This document shows positions 9,896 to 20,097 of a stretch of DNA of 22,277 nucleotides, piece after piece. The notes under the pieces were generated by a model, which searched no databases, was not told the DNA's origin, and worked only from the letters and a program-made list of their open reading frames with translations. The stretch spans positions 50,413 to 72,689 of the forward strand of contig NWUY0300005154.1 of NCBI GenBank assembly GCA_004151065.3. The letters are read 5' to 3'. Numbering within the stretch: position 1 is the first letter of the stretch; each line of letters starts with the position of its first letter. The position numbers and the translations under genes are program-made. The stretch is from Larix sibirica. Its lineage: Eukaryota > Streptophyta > Pinopsida > Pinales > Pinaceae.

Positions 9896-10569
9896 AACAT
9901 AGAGCATTAATAAAGAGAATGAGGTAAGGAGTATTGCAGTTAATTTTCAAATTATATATTATGAAATGATTTTAGATTTGATCTATTTTAATTCAAGTAT
10001 CATGAGAGACAATACTAGCTCAAAGTTCACAACAAAACTACATTAACAAAGTGTTTGATTTTTTTTTTTTATCTCAATCCTAGAGTTCATCATTTCTACT
10101 TATGCTTTCAAGACAAATATAAACTTATGAATGACCAATAATTCTCTTCTTTTGATAACTTGGTTTCAATTTAAATGACAAATGAAATGGATGCCTAAGT
10201 ATTGCCTTTCTTTAAGGATGTTATCATCATATAAATTTGGACAATAAATTCCTTTCTTAGATTTAGCTATAATAATTTTGGTTATATCAACATTAATTAT
10301 AATTTCATAGTTCTTGTATATATGTTGAAGAACATTTGGATAGTAACACTTTGAAAACGTTTACTCCTTGATTGAAACTAAGTCCATAAACATTGTGGGG
10401 TCAAAAATTGACCTTGCTTCATGCCATTTGAATTGGATGGGGAATCTCCAATTTAGATCAACTCATTATTGAAGTAAACATGTTAGAGTTTTCCAATGCC
10501 AGTAGATTGTTAAATTCTGCAGATAGTTGTACCAAAAGTAGCAAGGTTGTTTACAACCTAGTATGAGGG
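9895..10569 (-). pseudogene. LINE reverse-transcriptase relic A
   Basis: On the minus strand, fragments match the C-terminal half of a plant LINE reverse transcriptase, which copies element RNA at a nicked target. GMKQGQFLTPQ lies near 10415-10385, like the GVKQGCPLSPT motif. Then come NVDITKIIIAKSKKG and LGIHFICHLN (10290-10160), like the post-YxDD segment. Finally there is a region corresponding to CEVWGCSISRESW (10030-9990) and YNLKINCNTPYLILF (9955-9910). Several frameshifts and stops interrupt it. The YADD motif itself is not recognisable. Matching to the family is from memory of conserved motifs, so the exact clade is unassigned. Confidence 0.72.
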
Positions 10570-10625
10570 ATATTATGGGAGAGATGTTGTAATGTTGTAA
10601 AGTAAAGTAGTAACATAATGTTATA

Positions 10626-11672
10626 TACGAGAAAAACTAGGACATTGCACTGGGCTCGTCACTATCAACGATATTGGCAAACATATACATGGAACATTTC
10701 GAAACTCAAGCCCTCAACTCATTTCCCCTAACTCTAGAGGAGTGGAAAAGATATGTTGACGTCATCTTTGCAAAATGGAGGCATGGAAGAGAGAAGCTCA
10801 ATGATTTTCTACTGCACCTCAATAGTCTTTCAAAACATATCAAATTCACCATAGAGATAGAGAATGACGAACAATTTCCCTTTTTGGACGTCCTTCTCAC
10901 AAAGAAAGATGATGGAATCTTTGGGCATCTGGTATACAGGAAGAAAACTCATACTGACAGATACCTACATGCAAGCTCTCACCACCATCCAAGCCAAAAA
11001 GCTGGGGTCATAAAAAATCTCACACACATGGCCTCGAGAATATCAGACTCCCAACACCTAAAACAAGAACTAGACCACCTTCGGAAAGTCTTTGTAATGA
11101 ATGGATATGAGAGGAATATTATCAACGATACTATTCTCTAAACCCATAAGAAAAGACGAGCCCATAATGCAGTAGAAATACCAAAAATCTCATTACCATA
11201 CATAAGGGGAACAATTGATCGCATTGCTAACATTTTAAGAAAACAAAATATCTCGCTAACCTTCTCTCCACTGACCACGATAAAGAAGATAGTTGACTCA
11301 GTCAAAGATGTAGTGGACCCAAAATTACAAAGAGGATTGTACTCAATCCCTTGCTCATGTGGAAAGGTCTACGTAGGGGAAACATGAAGACTGGTTCAAG
11401 TTCGATTAAAAGAACATTCCTCAGACATAGCATATGATTGGGCCTCCAAGTTAGCCCTCACAGAGCACAAACACAACTACTCCCATCACATCTGCATTGA
11501 AAATGCGAAATTAATCAAGAAAGAAGACCATTATTTTAAAACAAGAGTGAAAGAAGCTATCGAAATAGAAAAGAAAAACAACACCTTAAATAGGGATGAT
11601 TGTTTAAAACTTAGTGGCACTTGGAAACCCATTTTAAATAAATCCCACAAGATACTTAATGATAAGAGCTGA
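10626..11672 (+). pseudogene. Penelope-like polyprotein remnant: RT C-terminus plus GIY-YIG endonuclease
   Basis: One continuous frame covers GSSLSTILANIYMEHF (from 10653), YVDV (10752-10763), FPFLDVLLTKKDDG, and the family block TDRYLHASSHHHPSQK. It continues to the GIY-YIG domain, with LYSIPCSCGKVYVG (11337-11378) and the arginine motif RLKEH (11403-11417), and ends at TGA 11670-11672. In-frame stops are TAG 10638, TAA 11139 and TGA 11385; the last replaces a Gly after GET. The RT signature YVDD reads YVDV, so one catalytic Asp is lost, and the GSPLSP proline is Ser. There is no frameshift in over 1 kb, so it is much younger than the LINE relics. It is inactive as it stands. Confidence 0.9.
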
Positions 11673-11744
11673 CATACAAAATAAAAACCATATCATTAAT
11701 ATTTCTGAATGCTCCCACATATCATGATTAACCATCTCAAGTTG

Positions 11745-11821
11745 TTGGAGATCCCCTGATGATGGATTGACCTTTTAGTCCGAAACATTGGGAATTAAAA
11801 ACCATTTAGCATGTATTCCAA
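11745..11821 (+). ncRNA. Candidate hammerhead-ribozyme relic in the Penelope tail
   Basis: The core CTGATGA (11756-11762) and GAAAC (11782-11786) flank a 5-bp stem, GGATT with AGTCC, around an 8-nt loop. One unpaired T (11763) separates the core from the stem. A possible short stem III pairs ACAT (11785-11788) with ATGT (11811-11814), which would place cleavage after the A of GTA at 11815. A possible stem I pairs TTGGAG (11745-11750) with TTCCAA (11816-11821), but 5 nt lie unpaired before the core. Hammerhead motifs are established in Penelope-like elements. The core match is seen directly; the flanking stems are inference, and activity is doubtful. Confidence 0.5.
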
Positions 11822-11864
11822 TTCTATTAAATCGCATCAACCTATAATGGAATCTCTCTTCTCA

Positions 11865-12105
11865 ATTCTTTTCTTGATACTTTAATTCCAATTTAAATCA
11901 CAAATAAAATGGATACCTAAACACTATCCATATTTAAAGATGTTATAACCATACAAAATTAGATAATTAGATGATAAGATAACAAGTTCATATTTAAGAA
12001 TGTTATAACCATATAAAATTGGATAATCAAATTTAATTTTAGTTTTATCTATATTAATGAAAAGTTCAGAATTTTTGTGTGTGGGGGGATGTTCATGTGT
12101 ACACG
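11865..12105 (-). pseudogene. LINE reverse-transcriptase relic C
   Basis: This is a third, more diverged copy of the LINE segment seen at 10150-10345 and 21830-22020. The minus strand gives LGIHFICDLNWN, matching LGIHFICHLN in copy A. It overlaps copy A in content, so the Penelope element did not simply split one LINE into two halves. A 60-bp internal tandem duplication lengthens it (11929-12035). Confidence 0.65.
11929..12035. repeat. 60-bp tandem duplication within LINE fragment C
   Basis: CATATTTAAAGATGTTATAA at 11929 recurs as CATATTTAAGAATGTTATAA at 11989, followed in both by CCATA and AAAATT. The duplication is absent from LINE copies A and B. Confidence 0.8.
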
Positions 12106-12440
12106 ATATAATTTATTAATGTCTCCGTCAATTCTAAAAATATGATTTATGTTAAACACATGCATTATATACATAGAAGCATATGTGACCACGGCAATGT
12201 AAAAATAATCTTTTAAACCTTCAAGATGAAATATGATTATAAGTCAATGCATAAAGTACGAACTCTAAGCTTGATCATAATATGAATATAAAGGTAAATA
12301 TATTGCTATTATAAAGAAAACTTGTCTTCTCTGCATATCCACCAAATAAACATAAAATAAAAGTATATAAGAGAACATAAGCACATAAAGTTTTTGTTTT
12401 CTTCTCATTGGATAAATATGAGAAAAGAGGGCATTACATG
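12106..12440. other. AT-rich spacer, nothing recognised
   Basis: A G-run (TGTGTGGGGGGATG, about 12077-12090) sits at the edge of LINE fragment C. Beyond it I see no coding, RNA or repeat feature that I can support. Confidence 0.4.
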
Positions 12441-12990
12441 GAAGCAATTACATTTCTAAAGTAATACATTTGCATATATCTCTGTTTTATAAATTCTATT
12501 CTCAATATACAACTTGAGTTAATCGCTCATTCAATTTCAGTAGAAAAGGGGATTTGTTCTAATATAGAGAAAGTGGACATTGAATCTTGAGAAAAGGGGA
12601 TTTGTTCTAATATAGAGAATGTTCAATCATCATAAGAAAGTTGAAGCTTGCTATTTACTGTAAGAAAAAAGAGTTGAAAATAATTTGACAAACACCAAAC
12701 ATGTTTTCCATCAACAAGAAGCAATTACATTTATAGAGTAATACATATACATATCTATGTTTTAGAAATGCCATCCTCAATAAACAACTTGGGATAAACG
12801 ATCACTTAGTTTCATAATCATAGAATCATGCCACTTGAGCAGAAAAGGGGATTTTTTCTAAGCCAAAGAAGGGGGACATTCACTCTTGGGAAAAAGTAGC
12901 TTCATTTTCATGATTTTCAATCATTATAAGCAAGTTGGAGCCTACTATTTACTGCAAGAAACAAGAGTTGAAGATAACCTAATAGGAAAC
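12441..12990. repeat. ~277-bp tandem duplication with a nested 48-bp repeat
   Basis: The unit beginning GAAGCAATTACATTT occurs at 12441 and 12718. Both copies pass through AGAAAAGGGGATTT, TTTCAATCAT or a close variant, and CTATTTACTG-AAGAAA. The first copy has its own internal duplication of a 29-bp block (GAAAAGGGGATTTGTTCTAA plus 9 more bases) at 12543 and 12591, absent from the second. Confidence 0.8.
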
Positions 12991-15306
12991 AATAAAAAAT
13001 TTACTTGAATTAAAAGGAAAATAGAATATACTCAAGCTCTTCATGATGATAAAGATGATGTCCCTATTATCGATTATATATACTATAATCTTGTTATCTA
13101 CCAGCAATATGATTACATAAGGATGAATTTTATGACATTCAAATCAAAAGTAATGCTTAACCATAGGACCAACAATGAATGTGGCCCGGTCTCCACATTT
13201 TTTATTTATGAGAAGTAACAACACAACCTTATTTTGGGAGTTCATCTTTCAAGATGACTATTGTATTAAGGACGATCTCTGCAAGTTTCTTTCCGATTTG
13301 TCCTTTGGAACATTATTTGTGGAAATTAACTCACTATAGTTAGTAGAATGCAACCTTAATGGACATCTTGTTAGCAGATTCAGTGTAATATCCAACAGAT
13401 TGGGACACACTCCCCTATAGTAGAACTCTACTAGCAACACCAAACTGCCTAGGTTGCTTTTCTGGCAACAACATTGAAACCTCCACCCTTCTCCTTGAAA
13501 TTGTGTAGTTTCTACAACTATGAGAATCTGAAAGTTAGTGGGGTTTCATCCTATGATCCAAAGGAAGTAGTCTAACAAATCAAATAACTCCAAAAATAAG
13601 TAAGAAGGTTTCAGGGAGGGTTGAGTAAATTATTCTATGTATTTAAATTGAGAGAAATCAAACTCTTTTTTTAATTGATTATTATCCTAGTGTTCTTCTC
13701 TTGATTCCTCTTAGGCATGAGCACAAGCCTCTCCCATCAAACTACAAACCAACACCTCATAGTTCCACCTCCAAGCCAGAGAGGAAGCCACCTAGATCAC
13801 AAGGGAAACATCATAGGCCACAACAATAAGAAGGTGGAACTCGTAGCAAGAGTCTTAACCGAGCACAAGTAGAGGCATGGCCAACATTAATTGTTGGATT
13901 TGAACGAGGCCACACAATTATAAAAAACCGTAAAAATGGATAGAAAATAAAATTAAAGAGAAGAGAGACTAATAGCTGGGGACATGGGTTGATCCCATCG
14001 AATCCACGCAGACATAATTAACATTGAGGTTGGACACCAATTCTTGGATGTTAAGACCACATATGGTGGACAAGGATGATTTCAAAGGTTAGCTTATGGA
14101 AATATTTGATAAGCAAGTGCGTCAACTCATTACTATATTTGGCTCAAAATCTGAATTTTGGATTAAGAAAAAAAGGATTTTAGTTTTGAAAATTAGTTAA
14201 ATTTCATAAATATGAATCCAAGTGCTCTACATGATGGGAGGTCAACATGATGGGAGGTCAAGAATGATAATAGATACTATTTGAGAGATTCAATTCCTTA
14301 GGAAGTAATAATGACAAGATAGTTCCTAAGTTTTCAAGCAAATTCTGGAAACTACATCATTGCATTCCTAAAATTGTTAATCCATCTTAACTAGCTACCA
14401 TGGTGGCATATGAAACTACTTTCATATCTGCATTTTCTTTAATATCATATAAAGCATCTATCCTTACATATGTTATGATTAGATAGAGCAAAAATTATTG
14501 AATTATCACCTCCAATTTTAGACTTATGTAGAGCTTTTTATAAGGGTTGGAATAATTTTATGTGAGAGCTACATTGTATAGAAAAGTTCCTATGTGTATT
14601 GCGTTTTCCAAATAGGTTTGCAAAAATATGTTCCAACTGTTGATTAAAGATTTCATAGTACAAGTTTTTAAATGTTTATCAAGAAACTTTTTTACTTTTG
14701 TAGACCTCCTATTTGATCATAAACCTTTCTTAAATGATTATCGGAAAATATTTCATAATGACTAGCAAACTACATACTCAAAGGTGGTTTGTGTCATTAG
14801 TGAAAACCCGGTTGTCACATTGAGAACATCTTATCATTGGGTTAAGAAAATGTTGGTGCTCTTGTATCACAAAAGTTTTTACATTTTAGTTTTAAGATAA
14901 ATGTATTTTAGATTTCGATAAATATATTTTAGATTTATATAACCAATTAGTTATACATTTATTATGCTTATTTGTTAGAATTTATTTTCTATCCTTTATG
15001 TAAGAACAGTCTAAAACACCTCTATTGTGATAGTCATGAAATATCTTATATAAAACCTCTTGTTGTATATGAAGATTAACATACTCATAGCCTATGTTGT
15101 GGCTTACTAAAGTAGCTTCTATGACTATAAATATCCTTTGAAATTTATTAACTTGTGATGTGTTAAAATCATTTATATAAAGTATAAAATATTTTATTAT
15201 TTGTAGATATTAACACAACGATAACCTATTTTTTATTCTTGAGATGGTTTATATGATTATAAAATATTTTTTCTATAATCAATAAAGTAAGCATGAAAAA
15301 ACAAAT
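12991..15306. other. Long unexplained AT-rich region
   Basis: No gene is recognised. A slightly GC-richer patch at 13680-13900 reads in places like a Pro/Ser/Lys-rich peptide, but it is broken and not assignable. A 16-bp unit CATGATGGGAGGTCAA occurs twice in tandem at 14231-14262. Around 14990-15090 a TATATAAAA box follows a stretch reminiscent of a plant LTR (start TGTTGGTGC near 14850), but I found no partner LTR, so this is only a weak suggestion. Confidence 0.4.
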
Positions 15307-15690
15307 AAAGACATTTGTACTATTGAAATTCCACCATAATTAATATTGAAATTCCACCATAATTAATAGAATTCAGACCAATTATAGAAAACATACTTAC
15401 ATAAGAGATATTTAATAATCAAAGAAATTCATCCCATTGCAAATCAGTTAGGGACAACTTCTTAACTTCTTATATGCTAATGAATTAGAATTCAGAGCAA
15501 TTATAGAATTAACTTCTTATATGCTAAAGACATTTGTACTATTGAAATTCCACCATAATCAATAGAATTCAGACCAATTATAGAAAACATGCTTACATAA
15601 GAGATATTTAATAATCAAAGAAATTCATCCCATTGCAAATCAGTTAGGGACAACTTCTTAACTTCTTATATGCTAATGAATTAGATTTGA
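15307..15690. repeat. 219-bp tandem duplication at the left edge of module B
   Basis: AAAGACATTTGTACTATTGA starts units at 15307 and 15526. Both run through CAGACCAATTATAGAAAACA and into the first ~75 bp of the module (CCCATTGCAAATCAGTTAGG). The first unit also has a nested 23-bp duplication (15322-15344 and 15345-15367). Because the module's own left end is included, this rearrangement happened after module B was in place. Confidence 0.85.
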
Positions 15691-18600
15691 GGTTTTGTAA
15701 GTTTGCTTTATTGTTAGAAGATTTATTATTTTAAATCTAACCTTATGATATAATAACTAATATAATGAGATATTATAGCATTTTCCCTTGTTTATATGTA
15801 CACAAGTTATAGGATTTGCATCACTTCTTAATTCCTATAGTCATTCATATATCTTATACCTATCAGAAGAAGATAATTAGATGGCTCAATTTGAAATCAG
15901 ATTTTCTATCCTTATGTAATTATTGATCTAACACCCATGCAGTTTTGATAAGCATATATGTAAAATCAAATATTTATTGGCATGGAAGAGGCTTAGAGCT
16001 TATATGTATATGATATGTTTCTAATAACTAGTATGCAATGCACAATGTTGAGTCATCCTAGTCTATGCCATCTAAGCGATCTAGTTTTGTAATATGAAAC
16101 ATTAATATATGCCTTATCCCCAAGATGATATCACTTGAGCTAACAGACAAAAAACCATATATAATGGGTCAACTCAAATATATATGAATAATGCTCATTC
16201 ACAACCTAGAGGTACACAGTACTTATAGAGACAAAGCCTCAACTTTATGTAGAAGTCGCTTCATATACACATCATAAAGCTCTCACTCCTGCACACCAAT
16301 TGGGAAACTACTTACAAACATTATGGTAGTTACAATTAACTAATCACATGTTATGCCCCAACCCGGTGAAATAAAAACATGCCTAGCCACACTACCCTAA
16401 ACATGCCATTGGTAGTGCTAAACAAACATGAAACTAGAGCTAGATCATATTGCATTTCAACAATTATTTAAGTGGATTGGAACTACCCTTTCTTTTTCTT
16501 TCTTTCTTTTTTCTTGAGATTACGGTTGACATGTAACTCCATGCTATATTGAGCACCCATGTTCTCACCATGGCTTGTGAGAACTGCACTGCCCACTTAT
16601 GAATCTTCAATCACCATGAATTAGCTACTTATGATTTCATCCATAGCCCAGTGAATGAATTTTAGTTTTTATTATTAACCAATTAAATTTAATTATGTTT
16701 CAAATTTAATTCTAATGAATTCATTGTATGTTTTTCTATTTATTTTGCATCTATATTTTGCATGAAATTTTTATTTTCATTAATCTTTATGTTTTTTACT
16801 CTTAATCATTTTTTTAAAATCAAGAATGATAGATTGTAAGAGAAATCAAATGCTTAGCTTTGTTCACCAATGGGGAGGATTTAATTATTCCACAAATAAG
16901 TAGTCACCAACGTTTCCATATCGTGCCAATTCTACAAATGACCAACGGTGTTGATGTCACAACGTTTTCCCTCTACTTGTCCAGTCAAATATTGAGATGA
17001 ACCATGGTATGTATTATGAGATTTGAGAGCTACTTGCATAATATTCATATTGGAAAGCAAGGATACACTGACCATCCCATTTAGTTTGGATGAATTACAA
17101 GATATGAACTATTTGCGGGTCATGTTATTAGAATCTATGTAATTGTCCCCATCATTTATGGTATATATATTAGAGGTTGTGGACAACTATGTCACCCTAG
17201 ATAGAACAAGAGTGAATAAGGGCTCAACTATGTTCTACCTCTTCTACTCCATGGCTCACTGGAGAACATCTATGGTAAGGATTACCATGAGTTCCAATCA
17301 GAGTGATGCCTTGAAAATGGTAAATTTTAGACCAAATCATAGTTGGTATACCTGATGTTCAATGCGGGACCACATTGGTGCCTAGGAAGGGAGCTACCCA
17401 ATGTGAGGGAATTTTTGTGGGATCTATAAAGAAAAATATACTGACAAGCTATTAGTTTGGTTTTTTACTATTTGGACAAATTATGAGAAGAGGAGAACAA
17501 ATAACATTGTGAGCATGGTCCATTTAGTTGGTTTTTGACTATTTTGACAAACTACAACAAAGAGACAAAAATTAACATTATGAGCATGGTCCATCATTAG
17601 TTGGGTTCTTGACTATTTGGACAAACTCCAAGAAAATGACAAAAAATAACATTATGATCATGGCCCATTTAGTGGGGTTTTTGACTAAGTTGGACAGACT
17701 CATGAGTAGGGCCCATTTAATACTATGTTGGCAAGTAGGTACTCTTGAACACATTTACAGATTTGATATCTAATTATCATATGTTTTTAAAAGTCAATGA
17801 ATCATTGGCTTTGATTGTTGTTAAATATAATAGTCAATTGAATTTTAAGCAATGAGGTGTGCATAAATAGAAAATAATGCACTAGAAAATATTTCATGGT
17901 CTCACTTTTTAAACTCTATGGTCCATAAGCTTATACTATAATAGTTGTGTGTATACCTTTTGTTGTAAGGTGGGTGTTAATATTTTCTTAAAACAAGTCT
18001 CAAAGTATAAAAATAACATCATGAGCATGGTCCATTTAACACTATCTTGGTGAGTATGTACTCATGAACACATTTAGGTTTTCATATCTAATTATCAATG
18101 TTTAAAGTCATTCATCAAATTTGATTGTTATTAGATATAATATTTAAATTGAATTTTAAGCAACGAGGTGTATATAAAGACAAAATAACGCACTAGAAAA
18201 TATTTCACGGTCTCACTTTATAAAATATATGGCCCATAAGATTATCTTATAATAGTTGTGTAGACGTTTCATTATAAGGTACATAGAGATTTACTATTTA
18301 TTTATTTAAAGGCATAAAAAAGATTAATGTATTTCCATTGTGACTTAAAACATCACAACAAATAGATATTTTTCTTATAAGAATAATTACTTAATACATT
18401 AACCTTCGCATTTTAGCTTTTGAAATACACATATACTTATTGCAAGTGCATATGTTCAATATTGTTACGATTCATTCAATGTATAAATACATTTTCAACT
18501 AAGTGTGTTGATATCCATATACATGTTTAACCAGGTGTTATAGGTTATGCAACTCAGGTGCCTACCTTCATCCTTGATTTTTTACCAGCATACACTTCAT

Positions 18601-19048
18601 ACGCCTGGCACTTTAGTTTAAAGGAGAATGACCATTATTTCTTACCAATTTCCATCTATTGGTCCTATTGGCGTTCCTTTGCACCTTTTGGGGCAATTGC
18701 TAGTATATTTTTTAGGTGAAAAGGCTTGCCATCACACTTTATCATCATCACCATCAATATTCATATAGTTATACAAAATTTAAATAAATAAAAGTTATAT
18801 ATACCAAAACTTAATTCAATTTTTTGCATTGCATCTTGTGACATCCTATTTAGATTCATTACACAAGTACCTCAAAATATCCCTCTACCTAGTTTTTAGT
18901 TTTTCATCGCTGCAAATACATCATGAGAGACCCTCATTAGTTTGCACTCACTAGGAGTATATTGATACAATAAGAAAGAGTGTCTCCTTGTTCAAGTTTA
19001 GCAAAGGCTGGGAGTATATTGATGCTATAATAAAGAGTGTATCCTTGT

Positions 19049-19139
19049 TCAACTCGAGCAAATGTTGGAAGAACATAGAGCATTAATAAAGAGAATGAGG
19101 TAAGGAGTATTGCATTTAATTTTCAAATTATATGTTATG
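19049..19139 (-). pseudogene. LINE relic B, C-terminal part
   Basis: The minus strand reads ITYNLKIKCNTPYLILFINA, matching copy A (YNLKINCNTPYLILFINA). The frame is cut at 19139 by the N-bordered segment and resumes in the correct frame at 21649 if that segment and one 44-bp repeat are skipped. Confidence 0.75.
19096..19139 (+). repeat. 44-bp direct repeat, left copy
   Basis: TGAGGTAAGGAGTATTGCAT plus 24 further bases, ending in TTATG. It is identical, base for base, to 21605-21648. It belongs to the module, since copy A has a single, slightly diverged version at about 9920-9963. Confidence 0.97.
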
Positions 19140-19141
19140 NN

Positions 19142-19535
19142 AATCCAAATCATTATAATAGAAACAACAAAGGTAGTGTAGTACCTCAATTTTCCAGGAG
19201 TTGATGGATCTTGGGGTTTGATAATTGAAAGATTAAAAAATAACAAGAGAAACAACCAAACAAATTATGTACCCGATATGATAACTTCTTCTCCTTTTAT
19301 TTTCATCTGAAAACATTTTTCGACATTGTCCATACTATATGATTATTTATTTGTTGCCTAGTGTCATCATTTTCTGTTTTACAATATCCAACATTAACCG
19401 ATGTAGTAAATAACTTGCCAATTAATAATTCTAAACAACATAGAATCCAAATCATTATAACATAAACAACAAAGGAAGTGTAATACCTGGATTTTCCAAA
19501 AACTTGAAGGATCTTGGGCTTGACAGTGACAAATA
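19142..19535 (-). repeat. Duplicated exon-like segment (~302-bp spacing)
   Basis: AATCCAAATCATTATAA with ACAACAAAGG occurs at 19142 and 19444, each followed by a matching block to about 19220 and 19525. On the minus strand the blocks read PQDPSTPGKL and a related peptide with QDPS. In the second copy the coding-like part ends at CCAG|GTATTA, which resembles a 5' splice site. I do not recognise the protein. The spacing is close to that of the units at 20098-20900, so the two sets may belong to one array. Confidence 0.45.
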
Positions 19536-19779
19536 TTTATGAATAGTCAACATAGTCATCCTTTGTGACTCTGTTTGTACAATGCATGCAAATATTCTTC
19601 TATATGTACAACAAGTCTTCATTAAATTTGTCCCCGCTTAAAGAGAAACAATCACATTCACATTACTACATTGTTGGTGTTTTTCCAATAAATCCATGCA
19701 GAAATCAAAATCTCCCACTTTCATGAATTTTGTCTTAAAAAATGTGAGTGTGTTGAGAAGCCTCTAAATTTTATGATTC

Positions 19780-19968
19780 TTAAGTATAGAAATGTATAGT
19801 CAAAATTATACCATAACTATAACTATTTTGTTTCTCATATTCATAAATGTCACTAGTCATGGTATAGTTGAACCTAGAGTTCTTTATGGCATTTTCCAAA
19901 AATTTCTGAACATCATTACATGACTGAAGTTCTACTAAGAGAATGATAATATACTCATCCAACTCATT
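19780..19968 (-). pseudogene. Unrecognised exon-like open frame
   Basis: The minus-strand frame reads LDEYIIILLVELQSCNDVQKF, then ENAIKNSRFNYTMTSDIYEY, before it degenerates. Composition is protein-like and contrasts with the poly-A-rich flanks. An AG dinucleotide just upstream (AATGAG|TTGGATGAG) could be a splice acceptor. The family is unknown to me. It may belong with the neighbouring exon-like repeats on the same strand. Confidence 0.3.
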
Positions 19969-20097
19969 TTTTTCAATAAAAAATCAAAATAATTCAATAT
20001 AATAACCCTTGTGGAATGTTTTTTTCAAAACTAGTGTATCCACAACAAGAATGTCAGTACATAATATTCGATGCAACTCAGATAGAATTTTTTTTTC

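Larger units (their letters stand above)
6444..10569 (-). mobile_element. Repeat module copy A (~4.1 kb, LINE-bearing)
   Basis: This segment is collinear with 15617-19139 plus 21649-22247. Identity is roughly 93-96% in blocks compared by eye, and lengths are 4126 versus 4122 bp once the inserted segment in copy B is removed. Homology starts abruptly at AAAGAAATT near 6444. The right end is recorded only to 10569, because copy B runs into the window edge there. The right 0.7 kb carries a LINE reverse-transcriptase relic on the minus strand; the remainder is AT-rich with nested tandem repeats and no recognised protein. It may be a long LINE 3' region, a composite of several elements, or part of a larger segmental duplication. 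I saw no convincing terminal repeats or target-site duplication. Confidence 0.8.
10621..11862 (+). mobile_element. Penelope-like retroelement, 5'-truncated (Dryad-type)
   Basis: The plus-strand frame carries the last part of a Penelope-type reverse transcriptase and a GIY-YIG endonuclease, followed by a 3' tail of about 190 bp with a hammerhead-like motif. Penelope-like elements with this layout are known in conifers (Dryad), where horizontal transfer from arthropods has been proposed. The element begins within the RT at about 10621, just after IYE; everything upstream in the polyprotein is missing. Its left edge abuts repeat module A and its right edge abuts another LINE fragment. I saw no clear target-site duplication. 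Confidence 0.85.

Noticed and set aside
10540-10569. Helitron-like 3' end (AGGTTG hairpin followed by CTAGT) at the right side of module A
   Set aside because: The hairpin directly abuts CTAG instead of sitting several bases before it, no matching TC start was evident at 6444, and the module's right boundary cannot be fixed because copy B meets the window edge.
10706-10900. Minus-strand open frame opposite the Penelope RT
   Set aside because: It is the antisense shadow of a clear reverse-transcriptase frame.
14850-15090. Possible solo LTR (TGTTGG start, TATATAAAA box)
   Set aside because: No second LTR, target-site duplication, primer-binding site or CA end could be matched, so it stays a weak impression.
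17143-17355. 70-codon plus-strand open frame in module B
   Set aside because: The matching region of module A (about 7970-8185) has a stop in the same frame, and I see no homology; probably chance.
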